Position numbers and translations under genes: made by a program | Source of the DNA: an uncultured Lachnospiraceae bacterium | GTDB lineage: Bacteria > Bacillota > Clostridia > Lachnospirales > Lachnospiraceae | Length of the DNA stretch: 64,000 bases | Assembly (NCBI GenBank): GCA_902798585.1 | Contig: CADBXF010000005.1 | Coordinates: forward strand, 18,824-82,823 | Reading direction: 5' to 3' | Part shown: positions 9,957-18,806 of the stretch, piece by piece | Layout: each line of letters begins with the position of its first letter | How positions within the stretch are numbered: position 1 is the first letter of the stretch | Notes under the pieces: model-generated | Told to the model about the DNA's origin: nothing | What the model saw: the letters and a program-made list of their open reading frames with translations, nothing else | Database searches by the model: none

Positions 9957-9985
9957 ATTATACCACACGCGCACGCAAAATGCCA
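9957..9985 (-). promoter_or_regulatory. Promoter of the 9461-9922 gene
   Basis: TGGCAT, a 17-base spacer starting TTT and a perfect TATAAT lie about 35 bp upstream of the start codon. The same arrangement, TGGCAT-TTT...-TATAAT with a 17-base spacer, precedes the diguanylate cyclase gene at 16110. Confidence 0.65.
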
Positions 9986-9994
9986 TTGCGAAAA

Positions 9995-10029
9995 GAATCC
10001 GGCCTGCACGGTCGGTGCAAGCCGGATTC
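9995..10029 (-). terminator. Intrinsic terminator after rsmJ
   Basis: A nine-base-pair outer stem (GAATCCGGC with GCCGGATTC) and a five-base-pair inner stem with a five-base loop are followed on the minus strand by TTTT. It lies about 50 bp past the rsmJ stop. Confidence 0.85.
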
Positions 10030-10077
10030 CTCTTCCGTCGAATATTTGCGAATCGCCGGAGCAGGCTGTGCTCCGGT

Positions 10078-10917
10078 TTATTTTGCGGCGAACGAAGCCG
10101 GCTCGATGACATCATAGCGAACCGCTTTGCCGCTTAAGGTGTACGCCGGTTTTCTGCCGGCGAGAAGCGCTCCCTTCACGGGACGCTTGATTATGATTCT
10201 TCTTGGCGCTGCCGCCAGTGCCGCCGCAAACAGCTCCTCCTCGTTCTCACAGGGACGCTCGAGAAGGTGAAGCAGCTGGAACTTCTTGCCGACCGCCGCG
10301 CTCTTGGTGCGCTTCGGAAACATGGGGTCGAGGTAAACAATGTCCGGCGGCGTCGCCATGGTGCGAAGCGCCTCGATGCTGTCACCGCAAATCAGCTCCA
10401 TCCGCGCGGCAACCGGCGCAAGACGGGAGTCCTCCGAAGCTCTTCGCAGCGCGTCCGAGAGAAGCTCCGCGATATACGGATTGCACTCATACATTTTCAC
10501 GCGGAATCCGGCAGCCGCAAGAAGCAGCGAATCCTCGCCGAAGCCGGCGGTCGCATCCACAACCGTCATCGAACTCCGGTCTCCCTTCAACCTGGCTGCA
10601 CGCACCAAAAGCTCCTGCGCGAGATTTCTCTGCGTAAGCCGGGGAATCATCCCCGCAAAATCGGCGCGAAGCCCGGCGTCTCCCGCACAAAGCGAAAGCC
10701 CCCGCTCCCCGATAAGAAGTACCGGGAAATCGCCCGGGTCCGCGGCATTGTCGGGATTGTTCCCTCCTGCGGCACAGTCGATTCCCAGCCGGGCCGCAAG
10801 CCGCTCCGCCGCTTCCGCAAAGTCCTCAGACTGCGCAAGCACGCGGATTGACGCCTGCCCTGCCTCCGGCTTCCCGGATGGTTCGCTCAGTTTCTGTTTT
10901 TGCATTTTCTCAGGCAT
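10078..10917 (-). CDS. rsmJ: 16S rRNA (guanine1516-N2)-methyltransferase
   Basis: Class I SAM-dependent methyltransferase that modifies G1516 in 16S rRNA. Visible are motif I VVDATAGFGEDSLLLA (about residue 115), the acidic loop YECNPY, ICGDSIEAL and the RsmJ hallmark YLDPMFPKRTKSA (about 195), where family members carry DPMFPHRQKSA. Length is about 279 residues, slightly longer than E. coli RsmJ. I chose the MPEKMQ start because it follows GGAGG with five bases; a start four codons earlier is possible. A strong terminator follows, and the ABC exporter pair lies 48 bp upstream. Confidence 0.88.
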   Translation of the reverse strand: MPEKMQKQKLSEPSGKPEAGQASIRVLAQSEDFAEAAERLAARLGIDCAAGGNNPDNAADPGDFPVLLIGERGLSLCAGDAGLRADFAGMIPRLTQRNLAQELLVRAARLKGDRSSMTVVDATAGFGEDSLLLAAAGFRVKMYECNPYIAELLSDALRRASEDSRLAPVAARMELICGDSIEALRTMATPPDIVYLDPMFPKRTKSAAVGKKFQLLHLLERPCENEEELFAAALAAAPRRIIIKRPVKGALLAGRKPAYTLSGKAVRYDVIEPASFAAK

Positions 10918-10964
10918 GAATTCCTCCATCCCTTTCCGGGCTGCAGCACCCTCGGAACAACATT

Positions 10965-12755
10965 TTACGCTTCGTACCGGCCTGCCTGAACACGCCACAT
11001 CTGCGCATAACGGCCGTTCCTGCGAAGGAGACTCTCGTGGGTTCCCTCCTCGACAATCTGTCCCTGCTCAAGCATCAGGATGCGGTCGGCATCCCGGGTT
11101 GTGGACAGACGGTGCGAAATGTAGAACACGGTCTTGCCCTTCGCTGCGTGGCGCATGGCGCGGTTCAGTTCGTACTCGGCAATCGGATCGAGCGCGCTGC
11201 TCGGCTCATCCATAATCAGGATATCCGAATTCATGTAAAATGCTCTCGAGATGGCAATCTTCTGGCTCTCGCCGCCGGAGAAGTTGACTCCCTCGCGGTC
11301 GAACTCGGTTGTCACCTGCGTATCGAGGCCCTTCGGAAGACTTTGCAGTCTCTCGCCGAAGCCGGCCCTTGTGAGCGCCGATACAATCTCCGGCTCATGA
11401 CCCTTCGCAGCCTCGCTGCAGTTCATGATGACATTTTCCGCCAGAGACGCGCCGTACATCTGATAGTCCTGGAATACAACGCCGATGCGCTCGCGGTAAT
11501 CGCTCGCCCGATACTCGCGGATATCCTTTCCGTTGTATGATATCACACCGGTTGTAGGGTCGTAAAGACGCATCAGAAGTTTGATCAGCGTCGTCTTGCC
11601 GGCACCGTTGTATCCGACGATTGCAATCTTCTCTCCCGGCTTGACCGAAAGGTTGATGCCGCGCAGTGTGTCGGGAAGATCCCCGCGATAACGGAAGCTC
11701 ACATCGCTGAGCTCCATCGCAGCATTGCCCGCGCGGACCGGCTCGCCCTCGTTGACCTTCATCTTCGGCTCGTAGGCCAAAAATGCGCGGATTTTGTCGA
11801 TATAGAGGCTGTTCTCCTGCGCCTGCGGGACGATGTCCGCAAGATTCATCATACCTCTTCGCAGGCTTCCCGTGCGATTGAACAGTACGACGGCATTGCT
11901 GTAGTCGATTGTGTGAAGAACCGCCGCCTGATATACGAGGTAAGTGATATACAGTCCGTCCAGGATAAATTCTCCCACGACATAGTCGTTGAGGAAGCCC
12001 AAAATCGACCGTTTGGCGCCGACCTTCTTCTGCTCCGCGATAATCTCGTCGTTGGCCTCTAAGAATTCCTGTTCAAGCGAATCCCCGACCTCCGGATGCA
12101 GACGAAGCTCCTTGGCGTAATCGTTTAAGTAAAATACGCGGCTCACATAATTTCTCTTGCGCTCGAGCGGATTGACGCGGAGGCGAACCCGGTAATTAAG
12201 CTTGTTCAGCACGCGCGACACCAAGAACCGCAGCACAAACGAGGCAAGCACGAAAAGGATTCCCGCGGCGTCCGTCATCAGGTAGAAGACGCCGGTTGTG
12301 AACAAAATCGTCAGGGCCTGCACAAGCAGATTGGTCATGGAGAGGAACCGATCGATGGAGCTCTCCGCCTCCGCAACCGCCAGCACAAAATCGTTGTAGT
12401 ACTTCGGGTCGTCGTAGCAGGAGAGATCGATCTCCGCCGCCTTTTTGTACATCTGCTCCTTGAGCGCGCGGTACAGCTTCGGCTTGCAGCGATAACTCCA
12501 CCCGTGGATGAAGAAACCGTCGGGAATAATCTGAATCAGGTTGATGGCCAAAATGATTCCGATGACCAGGAGCGCCTTCCAGAACGGCTCGTGGTACTCC
12601 GCGCAGTGAAGCACATAGCGGATTCCCAGAACATGCTCAAGGAAAATGATTCCCTGGTAGCGGAAGCCGTCGTACAGGTGGTAGAGCATGTATCCCGGAC
12701 AGGTCCGGAAGCACAGTCTCCACAAAAAAATCTGGTTTTGAATTACATGACTCAT
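10965..12755 (-). CDS. ABC exporter half-transporter, second subunit
   Basis: A 596-residue fused membrane and ATPase protein of the lipid/peptide exporter type. Six hydrophobic helices fill residues about 15-310. The ATPase domain has Walker A GYNGAGKTT (near residue 378), the Q-loop VFQDYQ, signature NFSGGESQKIA, Walker B ILIMDEPSSALDP and YISHRLS. The start MSHVIQNQ follows GGAAGGAGG and overlaps the previous gene by four bases (ATGA), indicating coupled translation of a heterodimer. The longer open frame upstream lies inside the partner gene and is not real. Substrate unknown. Confidence 0.92.
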   Translation of the reverse strand: MSHVIQNQIFLWRLCFRTCPGYMLYHLYDGFRYQGIIFLEHVLGIRYVLHCAEYHEPFWKALLVIGIILAINLIQIIPDGFFIHGWSYRCKPKLYRALKEQMYKKAAEIDLSCYDDPKYYNDFVLAVAEAESSIDRFLSMTNLLVQALTILFTTGVFYLMTDAAGILFVLASFVLRFLVSRVLNKLNYRVRLRVNPLERKRNYVSRVFYLNDYAKELRLHPEVGDSLEQEFLEANDEIIAEQKKVGAKRSILGFLNDYVVGEFILDGLYITYLVYQAAVLHTIDYSNAVVLFNRTGSLRRGMMNLADIVPQAQENSLYIDKIRAFLAYEPKMKVNEGEPVRAGNAAMELSDVSFRYRGDLPDTLRGINLSVKPGEKIAIVGYNGAGKTTLIKLLMRLYDPTTGVISYNGKDIREYRASDYRERIGVVFQDYQMYGASLAENVIMNCSEAAKGHEPEIVSALTRAGFGERLQSLPKGLDTQVTTEFDREGVNFSGGESQKIAISRAFYMNSDILIMDEPSSALDPIAEYELNRAMRHAAKGKTVFYISHRLSTTRDADRILMLEQGQIVEEGTHESLLRRNGRYAQMWRVQAGRYEA

Positions 12756-14611
12756 ACGGCTGCACCTCCTTCCGCAGATACCGGTTTGGAGATTGCAAGG
12801 TAATTTTTCGCCTGCTTCGTGTACATATCCGCATACAAACCGCCCTGCTCCATCAGCATGCGGTGTGTGCCGGCCTCCTTCACGGTGCCGTCGGAGAGAA
12901 GGTACACCCAGTCGGCATTTTGCACGGAGGAAAGACGGTGCGAGATAAATACAAGCGTGTTGTCGCGGCACGACTCGTAGATGTTGTCGAACAGCTGCGC
13001 CTCGGCAATCGGGTCGAGCGCACTGCTGGGCTCGTCAAACACCTTGAACGGGCATTCGCGCACGAACGCTCTGGCGACGACAATCTTCTGGAACTCGCCG
13101 CCGGAGAGCATTGCGCCCTCGTCGTCGAACTCGCGTGTCAAAATCGTCTGCATCCCGGCGGGAAGCGACATTACCTTGTCGTAAGCGCCCGCAAGGCGAA
13201 GCGCCTGCGTAACGCGCTCCTCCCGCTCCTCCTCGGGAATCTCCGTCCCCATCGTGACATTGTCCGCCACCGACATGGAGAACATGCGGTGATCCTGAAA
13301 TGCGGTTGCAAAAAGCGCGCGGTATTTCCGCAGATTGTACTCGCGGATATCGCGGCCGTTCAAAAGAATCTGTCCCTCCGACGGGTCGTAGAACCGGAGC
13401 AGAAGCTTGATTAAAGTCGTCTTGCCCGCGCCGTTATGCCCTACAAGAGCGTAGGTTTTACCGCCGCGGAACTCCATCGAGAGATGCGAGATGATCTCCT
13501 TGTCCTTATAAGAAAAGGAAACATCGCGGAACTCGACGGAACGAATCTCCGTGCCGGGATCGGCGCCGTCCGTATCCTCGGGAATCCGCTCCTTATACTC
13601 CATAAACGAGCGCAGATACTCGATGAAAAGGCCGTTTTTAAACAATTCCGTCAGCGCTTCGGTAAATCCGATGAGAATCCATGTCGTGGACACCATCATG
13701 CTTGTGATGACCGAAAGCTGCGCGAGGCTCATCGTCCGGCTGACCAGGGTCCGGTAGGAACCGTAAATCAGAAGCCCCTCGAAAATGAAGGTGAAGGTGA
13801 ACATGACATACAGCCAGTGCAGAATCGCCGCCTTCTTCGTATACTTCTTCGTCACATCCGCTACGCCGGTGATGGCTTCGCGGTACTGCTTCTTCATCAG
13901 CGCAAACACGCCGGTGAGCCGCATTTCCTTCGCATAGTCCGGAAGATACATAACGCGGTTGATGTATGCAATCCGGCGGTTATGCGGCGCCATATCGAGA
14001 TTTCGCGCGTAGTCGAGCCGACTGATGCGCCGGTTGAACACAAAATTGCCGATGACCGGAAGAATCACGAACAGCACCGAGATTTTATCGATCTGATACA
14101 TAAATACGAACGCGCACACGCTCGCAATCGCCCCGAAAAATGCCTTGAAGGCCGACTCCACTGTCGAAATCAGGCGCGTATCCGCCTTCTCCATCGCCAG
14201 CGTATACCGGTCGTAGAAATCGCTGTCCTCAAAGCATGCCAGCTCCACATTCCGGGATTTGCGGAACAACCGCTGATAGAGGCCGCGGTTGACTCTCGCC
14301 TGCGCCACCGGATACACCGCCCCGTTTAAGAACCGGTCGTAGAAGGTCATCGCCCCCTCGACCAAAGCAACAATGACAACGAATGTCATAATGGTGCGGA
14401 AGGTGTCGCCCCGCTCCAGGGAGTTGATCACATAGCGCATGAAAAATGCGCTGTAGAACAGCCACTCGAAATACCCGAGAAAACGGCTGATTCCCTTGTG
14501 AACAACAAGCGACGGACAAATCTTCCACAGAAGCCGCATGGCGAAAAGATTGTTCGCAACGGCACGCCTGCGCCGCAGCTTATTTTTCTTCTCATCCGTA
14601 CTCACATACAT
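12752..14611 (-). CDS. ABC exporter half-transporter, first subunit
   Basis: A 619-residue ABC exporter subunit: transmembrane domain in residues about 35-345 and ATPase domain from about 365. Walker A is GHNGAGKTT, the Q-loop ATAFQDHR, the signature MLSGGEFQKIV, Walker B PFKVFDEPSSALDP and the switch FISHRLSS. First gene of a two-gene operon with the half-transporter at 10965-12755, with which it presumably forms a heterodimer. A consensus promoter and an inverted repeat sit just upstream. Substrate cannot be inferred. Confidence 0.92.
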   Translation of the reverse strand: MYVSTDEKKNKLRRRRAVANNLFAMRLLWKICPSLVVHKGISRFLGYFEWLFYSAFFMRYVINSLERGDTFRTIMTFVVIVALVEGAMTFYDRFLNGAVYPVAQARVNRGLYQRLFRKSRNVELACFEDSDFYDRYTLAMEKADTRLISTVESAFKAFFGAIASVCAFVFMYQIDKISVLFVILPVIGNFVFNRRISRLDYARNLDMAPHNRRIAYINRVMYLPDYAKEMRLTGVFALMKKQYREAITGVADVTKKYTKKAAILHWLYVMFTFTFIFEGLLIYGSYRTLVSRTMSLAQLSVITSMMVSTTWILIGFTEALTELFKNGLFIEYLRSFMEYKERIPEDTDGADPGTEIRSVEFRDVSFSYKDKEIISHLSMEFRGGKTYALVGHNGAGKTTLIKLLLRFYDPSEGQILLNGRDIREYNLRKYRALFATAFQDHRMFSMSVADNVTMGTEIPEEEREERVTQALRLAGAYDKVMSLPAGMQTILTREFDDEGAMLSGGEFQKIVVARAFVRECPFKVFDEPSSALDPIAEAQLFDNIYESCRDNTLVFISHRLSSVQNADWVYLLSDGTVKEAGTHRMLMEQGGLYADMYTKQAKNYLAISKPVSAEGGAAV

Positions 14612-14628
14612 CCCCCCTTTTCGAATAA

Positions 14629-14667
14629 AATAAGGCTTATTCTATCGCGAAGTCCGGTTGTTGTCAA
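14629..14667 (-). promoter_or_regulatory. Consensus promoter with palindromic operator for ABC exporter
   Basis: TTGACA (14662-14667), a 17-base spacer and TAGAAT (14639-14644) read toward the exporter. The perfect palindrome AATAAGGCTTATT (14629-14641) overlaps the -10 edge and the expected transcription start, a classic repressor position. The remaining divergent gap up to the GH43 start at 14844 has a repeated TCGCAATTTTT (near 14699 and 14761) but no clear plus-strand promoter. Confidence 0.75.
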
Positions 14668-14843
14668 GGGCGAATTTTTAGCACGATTTGTGATGTTCTT
14701 CGCAATTTTTACCTTGCATTCCCCTCGGCAAATGCCTTATTCTGTTGGTGATGACCGAAATCGCAATTTTTGACGGTTCATCGGCAGAATATACACGCTC
14801 CCGGGACAATTTTCCGATCGGGGCTTGAGGAGGGCAGAAAACC

Positions 14844-15845
14844 ATGAAGAAAGTGAAGCTCGCAAGAGCCAACGAGAGAACTCCTCTCGTGCGCAGTATC
14901 TACACCGCGGACCCTTCCGCACATGTTTTCGACGGCAGGATTTACATCTATCCGTCGCACGATTTCGAACACGATTGCCCGGATGACGACAACGGCGATC
15001 AGTACATCATGAAGGATTACCATGTTCTGTCCATGGACAGCCTTGACGCCGAATGTGTCGACAACGGCCTTGCGCTTTCCGAGGACGATATCCCGTGGGT
15101 TAAGAATCAGATGTGGGCGCCGGACTGCGTCAGAAAGAACGGCAAATACTATCTGGTATTCCCGGCCAAGGATTACAACGGCCAGTTCCATATCGGCGTT
15201 GCCGTTTCGGACTCTCCCGTAGGTCCGTTCAAGCCGCAGGACAACTTCATCAAGGGAAGCTACAGCATCGACCCCGCCGTTTTGGTGGATGACGACGGTC
15301 GCACCTACTGCTACTACGGCGGTCTGTGGGGCGGTCAGCTCGAGATGTGGCAGTCCGGCGAATTCGATCCCGACGCTCATCGCCCGGAGGGTGACGAGCC
15401 TGCACTCGGACCGATGTTTGCCGAGTTCAACGATGAGATGGACGCATTTATCACCGAGCCGAAGCACCTCGTAATTCTCGACGAGAACGGGGAGCCGATC
15501 AAGGCCGGCGACGAGGACCGCAGATATTTCGAGGGTCCCTGGATGCATAAGTTCAACGGTAAGTACTACCTTTCCTATTCCACCGGCACCACGCACTACC
15601 TCTGCTACGCCGAGGGTGAGAAGCCGGACGGTCCCTTCACCTACAAGGGCCGCATCATGGAGCCCGTGCTCGGCTGGACGACGCACCACTCCGTTGTCAA
15701 AATCGGCGATGACTGGTATCTCTTCTACCATGACTGTGAGCTCTCCGGCGGCGTAACGCACGAGCGCTGCGTCAAGTACACGAAGCTCAACATTCATGAG
15801 GACGGAACGATTGACACCATCTTCCCGTACGAATTCGAGCGCTGA
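14844..15845 (+). CDS. Glycoside hydrolase family 43, arabinosidase/xylosidase type
   Basis: A 333-residue five-bladed propeller enzyme expected to remove arabinose or xylose from plant oligosaccharides. GH43 landmarks are the base Asp in YTADPSAHVFDGRIY (near residue 24), WAPDCVRKNGKYYL, the middle Asp in SIDPAVLVDDDG (near 149) and the acid Glu in YFEGPWMHKFNGKYYL (near 230). There is no signal peptide, so it should act on imported oligosaccharides. The start follows GGAGGG. A terminator follows. GH127 at 18807 and the sugar-sensor-like regulator next door support an arabinan role; exact substrate is not readable. Confidence 0.9.
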   Translation: MKKVKLARANERTPLVRSIYTADPSAHVFDGRIYIYPSHDFEHDCPDDDNGDQYIMKDYHVLSMDSLDAECVDNGLALSEDDIPWVKNQMWAPDCVRKNGKYYLVFPAKDYNGQFHIGVAVSDSPVGPFKPQDNFIKGSYSIDPAVLVDDDGRTYCYYGGLWGGQLEMWQSGEFDPDAHRPEGDEPALGPMFAEFNDEMDAFITEPKHLVILDENGEPIKAGDEDRRYFEGPWMHKFNGKYYLSYSTGTTHYLCYAEGEKPDGPFTYKGRIMEPVLGWTTHHSVVKIGDDWYLFYHDCELSGGVTHERCVKYTKLNIHEDGTIDTIFPYEFER

Positions 15846-15893
15846 TTGTTCCGACGCGGAATTTCTTACAGAATCCTATAATGAACAAAACGG

Positions 15894-15935
15894 ACGGCAG
15901 CTGCCCCGGACCTTCGCGTCTGCGGCGGCTGCCGT
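15894..15935 (+). terminator. Intrinsic terminator after GH43
   Basis: ACGGCAGC pairs with GCTGCCGT across a partly paired GC-rich loop and is followed on the plus strand by TCTTCTTTTATTT. Located about 50 bp past the GH43 stop. Confidence 0.8.
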
Positions 15936-16052
15936 TCTTCTTTTATTTCGCAAAATATGCTTTCTTTTGACAGTAAATACGGCATTTTTTCACTTTTCTT
16001 ATTTCCGCAGAACCCCTTTTCCGTATTTCTGCAACTTTCGGCATTTTGCCTG

Positions 16053-16081
16053 TGGCATTTTCCGCGCTGCGGTCGTATAAT
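16053..16081 (+). promoter_or_regulatory. Promoter of sensor diguanylate cyclase
   Basis: TGGCAT, 17 bases and TATAAT stand just upstream of the AAAGGGGGTG ribosome site of the gene at 16110. A TTGACA further up (15967) has no matching -10. Confidence 0.6.
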
Positions 16082-16109
16082 GAACTGTACAAGAAAGGGG
16101 GTGCATGGC

Positions 16110-18032
16110 ATGAAGAACCGTAAAAAAAGAGTTGCCGTTTTCGTCAACGGCTGGAACGCCGAAAATGTCTGCCGCTATCTGACCGGTCTGTCCGCGCAGA
16201 CGCCGGACGGGACTATCGATTACTGTGTCTTCGTCTGCCATGCCATCTATTCCTGCTCCGAGACGGAGATCAAGAGTATGAGTACCATCTTCGATCTCCC
16301 CGATTTAACGACCTTTGACGCGGCGATTATGTTCACGCCGGGTCTGAATTTTACGAATGTCATCAACCAGCTGATTATCAAGCTGGAGAAATCCGGAATC
16401 CCGATTATCAGCATCGGTCTGAAACACCCCGGCTTCTACTATATCGGCATCGACAACTTTGTCGGAATGAGTCAATTGTGCGACCATATTATCGAGAAGC
16501 ACGGGGCGAAGGACATTATGTTCATCGCGGGCTCGAAGGAAAATGAGGATTCCAACGACCGTCTCCGCGCCGTCCGCGACTCCATGGAGAAGCACGGTCT
16601 TACGCTTGCCGAGGACCGCATCTACTACTCCAACTGGGAAGTCGGACAGGTGATGTCCGAGTTTCTCGGAAGACTCCGGAACGGCTGGAAGCTGCCGGAT
16701 GCCTTCGTATGTGCGAACGACCAGCTTGCAGAGGTCGTAAGCTATGTCCTTACGGACAGCGGTCACAATGTGGACGATGTCATCGTGACCGGCTTCGATT
16801 TTCTCGACGAAGGACAGAATTTCTACCCTTCCATCGCCTCCGTCGATCAGGGCTACGCAGAGACCGGTCGGATTACCGCAGGTCTATTGGACAGGCTCTT
16901 CCGCGGTGAGGCGGTTTCGCAGGAGACAACTGTCGCCTGCGAGTTCCATCCCGGAGAAAGCTGCGGGTGTGCCGACAGCCGTGACGACGACAACCGGCGT
17001 CGTATGTTTGCCCGCGGAATCCCGCGCCACACCATGTCCTCCGATATGGTCGAAGGTCGCTTCCACGCGATGGAGAAAGAGATTATCCAGTCTGTGGATT
17101 ACGACGATCTCAAGGAGAAGCTGAACCGCCTTTTCTGCTACACCACGGGGCTTGAGGGTCAGACATTCTTCGTCATGATGGATCCTCATGTCGTCGATTT
17201 TTCGCTCTCGGATCTCGCCAGCTATCCGCAGTTTCATTATGCGGACACCATGGATGTCTTCGTCGCCAAACGCGACGGCAAACCGATTGAACGCGGGCTG
17301 ATTCCCACCTCGCAGCTCCTTCCCGACGAGGGCAACAGCGAGCGGAATTATATGTATTTCTTCGTTCCCGTTTACTATGAGAGTTATGTCTGCGGCTATA
17401 TCGTCATGACCGACCAGCTCGCATGGCTGCCCGACAAGTTCTTCCATATGTGCGAGAACCGTTTCAACCGCGCGCTCGTCTCGTACCGCCGCAACATGCA
17501 GTTGACTGCGTTGAACTCGAAGCTCTCCATGCTGATGGAGAAAGACTCGCTCACCTTTGTCAAGAACCGCACGGCATACGACCGTTATGTCAAGCGCATG
17601 GAGGCCTCGATGCAGGCCGGCGATTGCGATCCTTTCGCGGTTGTCTGCTTCGACATCAACTACTTAAAGCAGGTCAACGACGAGCTCGGCCATGAGGCCG
17701 GCGACGAATATATCAAGAAGTGCTGCAAGTTGATTTGTAACACCTTCAAGCACAGTCCGGTCTTCCGAATCGGCGGCGACGAATTTGTCGCAATCGCGGT
17801 ACACGATGACTACACCAACCGCGACACCCTGCTCCGGACGATGCGCGAGCATATGAGGTCGCTTGACGCCGACACGACGCTCTCGCCGATTGACAGAATT
17901 TCGGTCGCCTCGGGAATCTCCGATTGCACCGAGACAACCGGCGATGACTACAGCGCCGTATTCCGCCGCGCCGACACACGAATGTACGAAAACAAGCGCG
18001 AGATGAAGGGCGGCCGCTGGCGTACCATCTGA
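16110..18032 (+). CDS. LacI-fold sensor fused to GGDEF diguanylate cyclase
   Basis: A 640-residue soluble protein expected to make cyclic di-GMP in response to a small ligand, perhaps a sugar. Residues about 5-300 read like the periplasmic-binding/LacI effector fold (VAVFVNGWNAENVCRYLTGL, IISIGLKHPG, VTGFDFLDEGQ), but there is no helix-turn-helix, signal peptide or membrane helix. A middle segment (about 310-460) follows, then the cyclase domain with NDELGHEAGDEY and FRIGGDEFVAI (near 555). No RxxD inhibitory site is visible before GGDEF. I took the start after AAAGGGGGTG rather than the earlier in-frame start, because the promoter lies between them. Confidence 0.87.
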   Translation: MKNRKKRVAVFVNGWNAENVCRYLTGLSAQTPDGTIDYCVFVCHAIYSCSETEIKSMSTIFDLPDLTTFDAAIMFTPGLNFTNVINQLIIKLEKSGIPIISIGLKHPGFYYIGIDNFVGMSQLCDHIIEKHGAKDIMFIAGSKENEDSNDRLRAVRDSMEKHGLTLAEDRIYYSNWEVGQVMSEFLGRLRNGWKLPDAFVCANDQLAEVVSYVLTDSGHNVDDVIVTGFDFLDEGQNFYPSIASVDQGYAETGRITAGLLDRLFRGEAVSQETTVACEFHPGESCGCADSRDDDNRRRMFARGIPRHTMSSDMVEGRFHAMEKEIIQSVDYDDLKEKLNRLFCYTTGLEGQTFFVMMDPHVVDFSLSDLASYPQFHYADTMDVFVAKRDGKPIERGLIPTSQLLPDEGNSERNYMYFFVPVYYESYVCGYIVMTDQLAWLPDKFFHMCENRFNRALVSYRRNMQLTALNSKLSMLMEKDSLTFVKNRTAYDRYVKRMEASMQAGDCDPFAVVCFDINYLKQVNDELGHEAGDEYIKKCCKLICNTFKHSPVFRIGGDEFVAIAVHDDYTNRDTLLRTMREHMRSLDADTTLSPIDRISVASGISDCTETTGDDYSAVFRRADTRMYENKREMKGGRWRTI

Positions 18033-18050
18033 TTCAGAACAACAAAAAAC

Positions 18051-18074
18051 GACCCGGTTCCGAAGAATCGGGTC
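18051..18074. terminator. Bidirectional terminator between convergent genes
   Basis: GACCCGGTTC pairs with GAATCGGGTC around a CGAA loop. ATTTT follows on the plus side and GTTTTTTG on the minus side, so it can end both the cyclase gene and the gene at 18100-18606. Confidence 0.85.
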
Positions 18075-18099
18075 ATTTTCATGCTCTTTAATCACTGTC

Positions 18100-18606
18100 T
18101 CACTCTTCCGCTTCTTTGCAGAATAATACCGTTCCCGCGACGAAAACCACCACCGCGACGATATATACATAAAATCCCAGGCCCATGGAGTAGCGGAAAA
18201 TGCTGTCGTTCTCCATAATCTCCGGGTGGGACCCAGCGAACAAAACCTCCGACTCGCGGGCATTGGTCACGCAAAATACAAAATTAATCACCCAGTATAC
18301 GCAGCAGGCAATCAGCAGGCTTCCGTATTGCTTCCAGATTCCCGCAACCGCCAGCAGGCAGAACACAAGGAAAAGATATTTGTTTAAAAATCCGATCTGC
18401 GATACCTCGCAGACATCCCATGACGTAAAAACAGAACTTCTCGCGCCGTTGGCGCCCGGTCTCGTCGTCACATAGGGGAGAAATACCGACGCAACAATAC
18501 CGGCAATACCGGCAATCGTGAGCGGCATGCCGAGGTTCTTAATGCCTTCTCCCTTGGGAATTTCCACATTGCGAATGACGATCGGCTCTTCGTTAAAGTA
18601 ATCCAT
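18100..18606 (-). CDS. Four-helix membrane protein of unknown function
   Basis: A 168-residue protein with hydrophobic segments at about residues 28-46, 70-90, 93-112 and 140-162, and a short polar N-terminus (MDYFNEEPIVIRNVEIPKGE). No family recognised. It is transcribed alone: a consensus-like promoter lies upstream and a shared terminator lies downstream. The extra-membrane loop around TTRPGANGARSSVF may be exposed. Function unknown. Confidence 0.7.
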   Translation of the reverse strand: MDYFNEEPIVIRNVEIPKGEGIKNLGMPLTIAGIAGIVASVFLPYVTTRPGANGARSSVFTSWDVCEVSQIGFLNKYLFLVFCLLAVAGIWKQYGSLLIACCVYWVINFVFCVTNARESEVLFAGSHPEIMENDSIFRYSMGLGFYVYIVAVVVFVAGTVLFCKEAEE

Positions 18607-18671
18607 ACACTCTCCTCCTCGAAGCCAACGGGGCTTCGACCTCTCTCAAACCAATTCACCGCATCGTGTAT

Positions 18672-18720
18672 GTAAGCAACACTTACCACAACATATAGCA
18701 TTTTTTCGCCGCAAAGTCAA
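18672..18720 (-). promoter_or_regulatory. Promoter with inverted repeat for 18100-18606
   Basis: TTGACT (18715-18720), 17 bases and TATATG (18692-18697) read toward the membrane-protein gene. GTAAG-CAACA-CTTAC (18672-18686) is an inverted repeat over the expected start site. The rest of 18607-18806 is AT-rich without genes. Confidence 0.6.
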
Positions 18721-18806
18721 GCGTTTTTGTGTTTTTACATAGTATTTGTCTTTTCCCGGCTTTTTTTGCACATTTTTTGTTTTTTACCGCCGGAAAATGC
18801 CGCGTA

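Noticed and set aside
9980..9985. Sigma-54 promoter suggested by TGGCATTTTGC
   Set aside because: The GG-to-GC spacing is far from the required ten bases and a perfect TATAAT lies 17 bases downstream.
14770..14795. TTGACG...TATACA as promoter for GH43
   Set aside because: The spacer is only 14 bases, too short for a normal sigma-A promoter; no better candidate was found, so none is annotated.
18721..18800. Terminator after GH127 in the T-rich stretch
   Set aside because: The T-runs are on the plus strand; for the minus-strand GH127 transcript they read as A-runs and no stable stem precedes a U-run.
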